NCBI RefSeq assembly: GCF_913055755.1
Contig: NZ_CAJXKH010000021.1
Location: 1-42,182 of the forward strand
DNA: 42,182 nt
Reading direction: 5' to 3'
Source: an uncultured Microbulbifer sp.
Lineage (GTDB): Bacteria; Pseudomonadota; Gammaproteobacteria; Pseudomonadales; Cellvibrionaceae
A program made the position numbers and the translations under genes. The notes beneath the pieces were generated by a model that saw only the letters and a list, made by a program, of their open reading frames with translations, made no database searches and had not been told where the DNA came from. Below, one piece after another: positions 35,766 to 42,182 of the stretch. Every line of letters begins with the position of its first letter. The first letter of the stretch is position 1.

Positions 35766-37586
35766 TCAGAACCAATCCTGTTTCATATCGAATGGCAGGG
35801 AATTGCCGGTCTGCAGCAGGTGGATCTGCGGGGTGATTTCCGGCAGCTCCCACTTGATATAGAAGCGCGCCGCCTGCAGTTTGCCGCGATAGAAATTGCG
35901 CTCTTCGCCCGACAGCTCTTCCTCTGATTGCAGTTGCCGATCGGCAATCTGCGCCTGGCGCAGCCAGATCCAGGCCACCACCACGCGTCCGAAAACATCC
36001 AGGTACAGGGTGGCATTGGCCAGCCCCTTGTCGGGGTTTTCTGCCATCTGCTTCAGCAGGCATTCGCTGACCCCGTTTAGTTGATTGAGGGCATCCTTGA
36101 GCGCACCGGCCAGGGGGTGCAATGTGGATACGTCGCTGCAGAGGCGGATGGTGTTTTCGATTTCCTCCACCAGTATGCGGTAATTGGCGAGCCCGTTTGC
36201 GGGTACCTTGCGCCCCAACAGGTCCAGGCCCTGGATGCCTTCGGTGCCCTCGTGGATTGGATTCAGGCGGTTGTCGCGGTAGAGCTGTTCCAGTGGATAC
36301 TCGCGGATATAGCCGGAACCGCCCAGTACCTGGATCGCCAGGTCATTGGCTTTCAGGCAGTAGCGCGAGGGCCAGGATTTCACGATGGGGGTGAGCAGGT
36401 CCAGCAGGTCTGCCGCGCGCTGGCGCTCCGGTTGTGACGGCGCCGTGTGGGTATCTTCGTGCAGTGAAGAAGCATACAGGCACAGGGCGAGGCCACCCTC
36501 CACATAGCTCTTCTGCATCAGCAGCATGCGGCGCACATCCGCGTGCTCGATAATTGCCACCTGTTTCGATTGCGGGTCGCGATTTGATGGATGGCGTCCC
36601 TGGGGCCGCTCTTTCGCATACTGCAGCGCGTGCTGGTAGCCGCGATAGCCCAGTACAGCCGCGCCGCTGCCGACGCCGATTCGAGCCTCGTTCATCATCT
36701 GGAACATGTATGCCAGGCCGCAATGGGGCTCGCCCACCAGGTAGCCCACCGCACCGCCTGCCTCGCCAAAACTCAGTACCGTGGAGGTGGTATTGCGGTA
36801 GCCCATTTTGTGCAGCAGCCCGGCGAGCCTGACGTCATTGCGCCGCGCCGGAGTTCCGTCCGCAGCCGGCAGTATCTTCGGCACCAGGAACAGGGAGATA
36901 CCCTTTACCCCGGCGGGGGCACCCTGGATCCGCGCCAGCACCATGTGCACGATGTTTTCCGTCAGCGACTGGTCGCCACCGGAGATAAACATCTTCTGGC
37001 CGCTGATGCGGTAGCTGCCGTCTTCTGCGGGGGTGGCGGTGGTGCGGATGTCTGCCAGTGCGGAGCCCTGGTCCGGTTCCGTCAGCGCCATGGTGCCGGC
37101 GTAGCGGCCGTCCATCATCGGCGGCAGATAGCGTTGTTTCAGTGTATTACTGGCAAAGGCGTGGACCAGGCGGGCGGCGCCCAGAGTGAGGAACGGGTAG
37201 CCCGCGGAGCTCACATTGGCGGCGCTGATATAGGCCATGGCGGTGCGCAGAATGACTTCCGGCATTTGCATGCCGCCTTCTGCAAAGTCGTATCCCGCGG
37301 CGAGAAAGCCCGCTTCGGCGAAGGCATTCCAGGCCTGCTGGGTCTCTTCGATCAGGCTTACCTTTTCACCGTCAAACGTCGGCTCGCAGGCATCACCCTT
37401 GGTGTAGTGGTTGGCAAAAAATTTGTCGGCGATGGTTTTCGCGGTATTCAGGGTCGCGTTGAAAATTTCCCGCGAATGTTCCTGGTAGCGGGGCCGTTCC
37501 AGTAGCTGTTCCGCATTTAAAAATTCGTAGAGCAGGAACTCGATATCCCTGTCTCTCAGCAGCCCAATATGCTCGGTCCCGCTCAC
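35766..37586 (-). CDS. Acyl-CoA dehydrogenase, 600-residue type with extra C-terminal domain
   Basis: A 606-aa FAD enzyme catalysing alpha-beta dehydrogenation of acyl-CoA in fatty-acid breakdown. FAD and substrate segments are TMALTEPDQGSALAD (about 165-179) and MFISGGDQ. The catalytic base is likely Glu446 in NPIHEGTEGIQG. The extra C-terminal helical region (about 470-606) is of the kind seen in the FadE/DmdC-like long group. The start is GTG 37586 with GAGGAGG 5 nt upstream, a clear choice over an upstream ATG that lacks a family-like N-terminus. Its stop lies 9 bp from that of the convergent deacetylase gene. Confidence 0.92.
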   Translation of the reverse strand: MSGTEHIGLLRDRDIEFLLYEFLNAEQLLERPRYQEHSREIFNATLNTAKTIADKFFANHYTKGDACEPTFDGEKVSLIEETQQAWNAFAEAGFLAAGYDFAEGGMQMPEVILRTAMAYISAANVSSAGYPFLTLGAARLVHAFASNTLKQRYLPPMMDGRYAGTMALTEPDQGSALADIRTTATPAEDGSYRISGQKMFISGGDQSLTENIVHMVLARIQGAPAGVKGISLFLVPKILPAADGTPARRNDVRLAGLLHKMGYRNTTSTVLSFGEAGGAVGYLVGEPHCGLAYMFQMMNEARIGVGSGAAVLGYRGYQHALQYAKERPQGRHPSNRDPQSKQVAIIEHADVRRMLLMQKSYVEGGLALCLYASSLHEDTHTAPSQPERQRAADLLDLLTPIVKSWPSRYCLKANDLAIQVLGGSGYIREYPLEQLYRDNRLNPIHEGTEGIQGLDLLGRKVPANGLANYRILVEEIENTIRLCSDVSTLHPLAGALKDALNQLNGVSECLLKQMAENPDKGLANATLYLDVFGRVVVAWIWLRQAQIADRQLQSEEELSGEERNFYRGKLQAARFYIKWELPEITPQIHLLQTGNSLPFDMKQDWF

Positions 37587-37689
37587 TATTACCTCCTCAC
37601 CCGACTCGCTCGGTTTGTGATGTACTTTTTCTGGTTGAGCGAGCCTAGGGTGAGCGCGGGAAGGGGTCAATGATCTATCAGGTAATGGC

Positions 37690-37713
37690 AACAGCCACTA
37701 TTCAGTGGCTGTT
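37690..37713 (-). other. Hairpin over the stop codon of the glycosyltransferase gene
   Basis: Perfect 10-bp stem AACAGCCACT (37690-37699) / AGTGGCTGTT (37704-37713) with a 4-nt loop that includes the TAG stop of the minus-strand gene. It could end transcription or protect the 3' end. No U tract follows. Confidence 0.4.
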
Positions 37714-38780
37714 TGCGTTTCCTCTGCGGTAGCGCCTTCACGCCCCGGTATAACTGCCTCCCACAGGCTGTCGGCCAGCTGCTGGGGGGTGTTGCGGCGG
37801 CCGTTGGCAATCCAGTACACGATGGCATCGGCCACATCCGGCCACAGGATCCGCACCCCGCTGGGGTCCTGGTCCAGCCAGTGGCCGATGGTGTCTGCAT
37901 TGATCCTCGCGGCCACCCTGGCCAGCTGCAGTTCCTGCAGTGCCATGGCATTGGCTTCCTGCTCGAACTGGCCCTGGAGCGGGCGGGTCAGGATTGGTTT
38001 GCCGAGGGTCAGGGTTTCCGCAATCAGTTCAAAGCCGCTGTTGCAGATCACCGCGCGGGACCTGGCCACGTCACCGCGGAAGCCGCCGACCGAGGGCGCC
38101 TTGAGGATGATGTTATCGGCGTGGGGCAGGTCCAGCGGCAGGCCGTAGACCAGAAACTTGTGCGGCAGCCTGGCCAGTTCCCGCAGCAGGGGGGCCGCGT
38201 GTTCGAATGGCAGATACACCAGTACGTGTCCGCTGGATTCGCCGTCGCCCTGTGCTTCCGAAAGATGGGGTTGCGCGATGGGTGGCAGAATCGGATGGCC
38301 GAAGTGGTACCAGTGCATCCCCAGGCTCACCTCCACCGGTGCAAATACTTTCATGATGGCGCGCGCGGTCCAGCCGAAAGCGGGGCGGGGAATATCGTGT
38401 GCAAACGCATACTGGTGGCCGAGCCCCAGGCTCGGCCGATTGCGCTTGCGCGCGGCCCAGGCGCACACCGGTTCAAAATCACTGATGACCAGGTCGAATT
38501 CCTCCACCGGCAACTCGCGAATATCCTTCAACAGGCGGCGGACATTCAGCTGGCGGGTGGTGGCCAGCTGGTCGATCTTGCCCTCCTTGTGCACGAAGGT
38601 CAGCCCCTCGCGCCACCAGTAATCCCCGAAATCTTCCATCGCGAACAGCTTTTCCGGCGGGCGGCCGGTGAACAGCCACTGCACTTCCAATTCCGAGTAT
38701 TTTTGCAGCGCGCGGGCCATTTCGCGGGCGCGGGAAATATGGCCGTTACCAGTGCCCTGGACGCCGTACAGAATTTTCAA
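37698..38780 (-). CDS. MJ1255/VC2487-type glycosyltransferase
   Basis: A 360-aa GT-B fold glycosyltransferase related to MurG-like enzymes. MKILYGVQGTGNGHISRA is the N-terminal glycine-rich loop, SRAVICNSGFELIAETLTLGKP (about 247-268) is the donor-sugar-binding part, and PLQGQFEQEANA follows. This is the conserved hypothetical MJ1255/VC2487 family (TIGR00661). Its acceptor and donor are not known. The start is TTG 38780 with GGAG about 8 nt upstream. It is followed 111 bp later by the acyl-CoA dehydrogenase and preceded by a PAP2 phosphatase gene (48-bp gap). Confidence 0.88.
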   Translation of the reverse strand: MKILYGVQGTGNGHISRAREMARALQKYSELEVQWLFTGRPPEKLFAMEDFGDYWWREGLTFVHKEGKIDQLATTRQLNVRRLLKDIRELPVEEFDLVISDFEPVCAWAARKRNRPSLGLGHQYAFAHDIPRPAFGWTARAIMKVFAPVEVSLGMHWYHFGHPILPPIAQPHLSEAQGDGESSGHVLVYLPFEHAAPLLRELARLPHKFLVYGLPLDLPHADNIILKAPSVGGFRGDVARSRAVICNSGFELIAETLTLGKPILTRPLQGQFEQEANAMALQELQLARVAARINADTIGHWLDQDPSGVRILWPDVADAIVYWIANGRRNTPQQLADSLWEAVIPGREGATAEETQTATE

Positions 38781-38828
38781 AGTGATACTCCAGTGATCAT
38801 TATTGGCTGGATAAGAATGGCAAACCGG

Positions 38829-39356
38829 TTACAGCAGGAAGCCGCTGACCGCAAATCCGACGCTGGTGCCCAGTAAAGCGCCGGCACATACATCGGTAGG
38901 ATAGTGCACGCCCAGACCGACACGGGAGGTGCCCACGCCGGCAGCCCAGAAGTACCCCAGCGCCCACAGCGGATTCAGGCACTGGCTCAGCACGGTGACA
39001 AACAGGAAGGCGCCAGAGGTGTGTCCCGAGGGCAGGCTGAAGCGGTCATTGGCGATGATGATCGAGCGCAGTCCGGGGATGGATTGCGGGGGGCGCGCCC
39101 GCTTGGTGGTGTTCTTGATGGTCCAGTAGAGGGACCGTTCGAGGGCGAAAGCGGCACCGCAGGTATAGAGAAACTGCATCGCCGCGGCGGTGTTTACCAG
39201 TGCTACCAGCAGCGGCGACAGCAGGTAGAGCCAGCCATCCGCTGAGCGGGAAAGCAGCAGGTAGTTCCTGCGGGAGGCTGGCCGCGTCGCCCGTTCCGCC
39301 ATGCGCAGAACCAGTGACACATCTACCGTTTTTAAAGTGATAGGTAAGCTTCTCAT
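38829..39356 (-). CDS. PAP2-family membrane phosphatase
   Basis: A 175-aa membrane phosphatase of the PAP2 / lipid phosphate phosphatase type. The tripartite signature is complete: motif 1 KNTTKRARPP (Lys81, Arg88, Pro89), motif 2 LPSGHTSG (Ser110-His112) and motif 3 SRVGLGVHYPTD (Arg145, His151, Asp155). It removes phosphate from phosphatidic acid, PGP or undecaprenyl pyrophosphate. The ATG at 39356 has no clear ribosome-binding site; the palindrome GTAGCTTAAGCTAC touches it. An internal ATG (residue 19, MAERATRP) is a candidate alternative start. Its neighbour is a glycosyltransferase gene in the same direction. Confidence 0.88.
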   Translation of the reverse strand: MRSLPITLKTVDVSLVLRMAERATRPASRRNYLLLSRSADGWLYLLSPLLVALVNTAAAMQFLYTCGAAFALERSLYWTIKNTTKRARPPQSIPGLRSIIIANDRFSLPSGHTSGAFLFVTVLSQCLNPLWALGYFWAAGVGTSRVGLGVHYPTDVCAGALLGTSVGFAVSGFLL

Positions 39357-39370
39357 GTAGCTTAAGCTAC
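39357..39370. promoter_or_regulatory. Perfect 14-bp palindrome at the PAP2 start codon
   Basis: GTAGCTTAAGCTAC is self-complementary and ends exactly at the base before the PAP2 ATG (minus strand). It takes the place of a ribosome-binding site, so it might be an operator or a hairpin controlling translation, or a sign that the real start is internal. Confidence 0.4.
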
Positions 39371-39477
39371 GAAGCCAATATTGCGCTCACTTGAACAAAA
39401 TGTGTCAGATCCGTGAATTCTGACGGCGGGGATCGCCAGCCAGGTGGCCGGCGCATCTTGTCTGGGCGGGGCGGGTG

Positions 39478-40545
39478 TCAGTCGATACTGAATTTGAAGG
39501 TGCCGGAGCCGGGCAGTTGCTCCACCAGCTGGTGACCACAAAGTTTCGACGGCGTGAAATAACCACCGGGACCCGTGTAGTTCAGCAAAAACTGCATGAC
39601 CGCCAGGGAGCCGTGCACGGTAACGTCATAGCCGTTGGCGGTGGTGATGCGGCCTATCCGGCGTTCGCCGCGGCGGTCGTTGCGCACTTCTCCCCACACC
39701 CAGGTCTGCTGCTCCGCACGCTGGTTTGCGCTGGGGCCGCGCACATTTTTGTCCACCTTGCCCTTGAGCCAGTTCTGCACCCAGTTCATCCGCAGCAGCC
39801 AGCGGAACTTGTTCAGGCCCTGCATCTTCTTTGCCCGTCGCGGGCTCATGGGGATGTACACCTCGATATTCGGAATCTCGGTGGAGTAGTAGGCGGTGGC
39901 CACGTCGCCCCAGGGAATGGCCACAGCAAATTTCTCGCCGCGGCCGAAGTTGATTTCCCGGGTGCGCTCGCCGTGGGGAATAACCTCGATCTTGCCGTTG
40001 CGGCGCACGGCACCGCCCACACCCAGGCTCTCGATACTGGTTTTGGCGGTGCCGGGGCTGAGGCCGGAATCGGAGTCGAATCCCAGGGTCAGGTGGGTGG
40101 CACTGGGCATTTCCCTGTGCAGCGCCGCCGCCATGCAGTCCGTGGGAATCACATCAAATCCGGTGCCCGGGCACAATACCACACCGGCGGCTTTGGCTTC
40201 CGCGGCCAGGTCGTTGGCCTGGATATACACGGACATCTCGCCGGTGATGTCCTGGTAGTGGGTGCCGCTGGCAATACAGGCGCGCATCATGGGTTCCGCC
40301 GTCGCCGAAAATGGACCGGCACAGTGGATGACCACCGCCACATCCTGCAGGGCGCGGGCCAGTGCATCCTGGTCGTCCAGGCTGACGGCGATGGCGGGCA
40401 GTCCCAGCTCACTCGCCAGGGGTTGCAGTTTGCTGGCGCTGCGGCCGGACAGGATGGGTTTCAGGCCCTTGGCCACCGCCTGGCGCGCAATCAGCTCGCC
40501 GGTATAGCCGTAGGCACCGTAAATCATGATCTGTTCGTTGTTCAC
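39478..40545 (-). CDS. Saccharopine dehydrogenase-like NAD(P)-binding protein
   Basis: A 355-aa protein with an N-terminal Rossmann fold starting IMIYGAYGYTGELIA (glycine-rich GAYGYTG) and HCAGPFSATAEPM at about 79-91. TGFDVIPTD at about 128-136 and FTPSKLCGHQLV near the C-terminus are typical of trans-acting enoyl-reductase / saccharopine-reductase-like proteins. It lacks the features of true lysine-pathway enzymes, so the substrate is unknown. The start is GTG 40545 with AAGGAATTCC ahead. It lies 121 bp from the PAP2 gene and 50 bp from the DUF1653 gene, all in one direction. Confidence 0.85.
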   Translation of the reverse strand: MNNEQIMIYGAYGYTGELIARQAVAKGLKPILSGRSASKLQPLASELGLPAIAVSLDDQDALARALQDVAVVIHCAGPFSATAEPMMRACIASGTHYQDITGEMSVYIQANDLAAEAKAAGVVLCPGTGFDVIPTDCMAAALHREMPSATHLTLGFDSDSGLSPGTAKTSIESLGVGGAVRRNGKIEVIPHGERTREINFGRGEKFAVAIPWGDVATAYYSTEIPNIEVYIPMSPRRAKKMQGLNKFRWLLRMNWVQNWLKGKVDKNVRGPSANQRAEQQTWVWGEVRNDRRGERRIGRITTANGYDVTVHGSLAVMQFLLNYTGPGGYFTPSKLCGHQLVEQLPGSGTFKFSID

Positions 40546-40595
40546 CGGAATTCCTTGTTGTTTTTGCTCTGTCGTCGGTGGGCGGGTGTTGTGTG

Positions 40596-40808
40596 TCAGT
40601 CGAGCGCCTTTTCCAGCGCGAAGCGGGGGATGGTCTGTCCGTCTTTGTCGACGGTTTCCGCAAACATGGCCAGGGGGCGCGCCCAGACGCCGAACTCATC
40701 ATACAGAGCCCGGTAGATGGCCAGTTGTTCCCCGGTTTCACTGTGGGTGGCAATTTCCATCAAGTGGTAGAGATTGCCCTTGTAGTGGCGATAGATGCCT
40801 CTTTGCAT
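40596..40808 (-). CDS. DUF1653 small protein
   Basis: A 70-aa protein whose core GIYRHYKGNLYHLMEIATHSETGEQLAIYRALY matches DUF1653 (a short beta-rich, SH3-like fold of unknown function). The order of elements (RHYKG, HSETGE, YRALY, WARP) is complete, so it is a real gene despite its size. It starts at ATG 40808. It sits between the DUF3301 gene (41 bp) and the saccharopine-like gene (50 bp). Confidence 0.85.
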   Translation of the reverse strand: MQRGIYRHYKGNLYHLMEIATHSETGEQLAIYRALYDEFGVWARPLAMFAETVDKDGQTIPRFALEKALD

Positions 40809-40849
40809 GGGATGCCTCGAATGGAGCCTTGCAGAACCGGTGAGGCCTG

Positions 40850-41170
40850 TCAGGCCAAGTGGTAAGGGGAGAGCTGGATCTGGGAAATACGTTGCCCGTG
40901 CAGCACCGCAACGCCGCTGTAGCGTCGTTCGCCGGTCGAGGTGAACTCGAACTCGTACTGGCGGTGCAGGCGCACCTGGCCGCTGCGGTCACGCTTCAGG
41001 CGCGTGCGCGACAGCATCACGGTGTCGTCCAGCAGTTGTACGCCGGTTTCCGCGCAGTGTGCCTTTACAATCCGGCGCACCCGGTCCTTCGCCGCCATGC
41101 CGGACCAGAGGTACCAGCCGCCAAGAAGTAGCAGGAACACCCAGATCAGATCGCCCAGTGAGTAATACAT
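40850..41170 (-). CDS. DUF3301 membrane-anchored protein
   Basis: A 106-aa protein. One N-terminal membrane segment (about 6-25, LIWVFLLLLGGWYLW) is followed by a basic cytoplasmic domain with VRRIVKAHCAETGVQLLDDTV and RRYSGVAVLHGQRI, characteristic of DUF3301. Function unknown. I chose ATG 41170 (MYYSLGDLIW), preceded by AGGCG. Longer readings would overlap the divergent SDR gene and lack homology-like sequence. It is divergent from the SDR gene with a 55-bp gap, so both promoters share that short space. Confidence 0.85.
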   Translation of the reverse strand: MYYSLGDLIWVFLLLLGGWYLWSGMAAKDRVRRIVKAHCAETGVQLLDDTVMLSRTRLKRDRSGQVRLHRQYEFEFTSTGERRYSGVAVLHGQRISQIQLSPYHLA

Positions 41171-41225
41171 AACGCCTACAGTTGCTATCATCCAACCGCG
41201 CAAGAATACCACCAGAGGAGGGAGT

Positions 41226-41921
41226 ATGCCCGGCACGATTCTCATTACCGGCTGTAATCGCGGTATCGGCCTGGAGTTGACACGGCAATTCAGCGCCGAT
41301 GGCTGGCAGGTGATCGCCACCTGCCGCAATCCGGCGGCGGCCTGGGAGCTGAGTGAGCTCGCGACAGAGCGGGGGAATATCGAAGTCCATGCACTGGATG
41401 TCACCGATTACGGGCAAATGGCGGACTTGGCACAGCAGCTGGACGACAAGCCGCTGGATATCCTGCTGAGCAATGCCGGCTACTACGGCCCCAAGGGAGT
41501 CGGTTTCGGCAATGTGGATGTGGAAGAGTGGCGCAAGGTGCTGGAAATCAACACCATCGCGCCCTACAAGCTGGTGGAGACTTTCCGCCCTCACTTGCTG
41601 GCGGGCTCCGGCAAGGTGGTGGGTATCATTAGCAGCAAGGTGGGAAGCATCGCCGACAACAGTTCCGGAGGGGGGTATATCTACCGCTCCTCCAAAACAG
41701 CGGTGAACCAGGTGGTAAAAAGCCTGTCCGTGGACCTGGCGGAGGAGGGGATCGCGGTGCTTGCCCTGCATCCGGGCTGGGTGCAGACCGAGATGGGCGG
41801 CCCCAATGCGCTGATTTCCACCACCGAGAGCGTGAATGGACTAAAAAAACTGCTAACCGAAGCTGATTCCCGGTGCAGCGGCCACTTCTACAATTACGAT
41901 GGTTCAAAGATTCCCTGGTAA
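41226..41921 (+). CDS. Short-chain dehydrogenase/reductase
   Basis: A 231-aa SDR of classical type. The cofactor motif is TGCNRGIG (residues 8-15), the stabilising NAG is at 83-85, and the catalytic Tyr153/Lys157 are in YIYRSSKTA. A serine at 136 or 137 (IISSKVG) completes the triad. Close in style to the C-factor/CsgA-like group seen across gammaproteobacteria. The substrate is unknown. GAGGGAGT precedes ATG 41226. The 3' end overlaps the minus-strand GIY-YIG gene by 28 bp. Confidence 0.9.
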   Translation: MPGTILITGCNRGIGLELTRQFSADGWQVIATCRNPAAAWELSELATERGNIEVHALDVTDYGQMADLAQQLDDKPLDILLSNAGYYGPKGVGFGNVDVEEWRKVLEINTIAPYKLVETFRPHLLAGSGKVVGIISSKVGSIADNSSGGGYIYRSSKTAVNQVVKSLSVDLAEEGIAVLALHPGWVQTEMGGPNALISTTESVNGLKKLLTEADSRCSGHFYNYDGSKIPW

Positions 41922-42182
41922 TCCGCCAGCATTTCGGGGCCGACCTGGATCAGTTGTTCCTTTCTGGATTTGGGCCAGCGTTTGATCTGCACCTCCAGCT
42001 TGAGCGCATCGGACTTGCTGCGCATTGGGCACTGGAATGCCAGAGTCAGCGGCCCGCGCCCGCGCAGGGCCTTGGCCGCCTTGGGACCACCGCTGGCGTG
42101 CTCCGCGAAGCGGCGCGCCACGTCCCGGGTGACACCGGTGTACAGGCTGCCACTGCGGGTGCGGATCAGATAGACAAACCAG
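41894..42182 (-). CDS. GIY-YIG nuclease superfamily protein (5' truncated by window edge)
   Basis: The frame is open to the end of the window. The visible protein begins WFVYLIRTRSGSLYTGVT, which holds a FVYLI / LYTGV version of the GIY-YIG core. DVARRFAEH follows with the catalytic-type Arg, then KAAKALRGRGPLTLAF, as in the small YhbQ/UPF0213 group. About 95 residues are seen; only a few N-terminal ones are missing. UPF0213 proteins are small single-domain members of unclear substrate. Tail-to-tail overlap with the SDR gene is 28 bp. Confidence 0.88.
   Translation of the reverse strand, partial: WFVYLIRTRSGSLYTGVTRDVARRFAEHASGGPKAAKALRGRGPLTLAFQCPMRSKSDALKLEVQIKRWPKSRKEQLIQVGPEMLADYQGIFEPS

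Overview
The window is a dense stretch of gammaproteobacterial chromosome with high GC content (my impression is about 60%). The order fimV-truA-trpF-[trpB-trpA]-accD-folC-SPOR gene-cvpA-purF-metZ is close to the Pseudomonas arrangement. The arsC-wrbA-DUF2069 block divergent from a yihY gene is also familiar from pseudomonads. A secreted GH13 alpha-amylase with a polyserine linker and a C-terminal CBM20 points to a marine polysaccharide degrader of the Cellvibrionales type, for example the Microbulbifer neighbourhood. That lineage assignment is inference from gene order and protein style, not from a search.

Layout. 1-11265 (+): housekeeping block holding the FimV C-terminus, tRNA pseudouridylation, the last steps of tryptophan synthesis, acetyl-CoA carboxylase beta subunit, folylpolyglutamate synthase, a SPOR protein, CvpA, PurF and MetZ. 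A 127-bp imperfect palindrome lies between accD and folC. 11435-15454 (+): a tightly coupled MoxR ATPase / DUF58 / TgpA-type transglutaminase operon. 15560-19119 (+): two MFS carriers and an HPP-family membrane protein with a C-terminal domain I cannot assign. 19162-23075 (-): a three-gene operon that by family assignment makes and phosphorolyses glucosylglycerate, a compatible solute. 23403-24137 (-): a secreted glycine-zipper protein. 24370-26103 (-): the amylase, with a clear terminator. 26420-29672 (-): arsC-like, wrbA-like, DUF2069 and sppA, probably one operon read from an upstream promoter. 29827-35756 (+): an envelope-themed run of YihY, a thioredoxin-fold lipoprotein, a glycine-zipper protein, a PepSY protein, a PhoP/PhoQ-like two-component pair and a polysaccharide deacetylase. 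35766-41170 (-): acyl-CoA dehydrogenase, MJ1255-type glycosyltransferase, PAP2 phosphatase, saccharopine-dehydrogenase-like protein, DUF1653 and DUF3301. 41226-end: an SDR enzyme (+) overlapping tail-to-tail a GIY-YIG protein (-) cut by the window edge.

I see no tRNA, rRNA, CRISPR array, prophage, transposase or insertion sequence, and no convincing new defence or biosynthetic system. The items most worth a second look are the glucosylglycerate operon, the 127-bp palindromic element, a catalytic Asp-to-Glu change in TrpA, the PepSY/PhoPQ-like/deacetylase run, the HPP protein's extra domain, and several perfect palindromes beside promoters or start codons.
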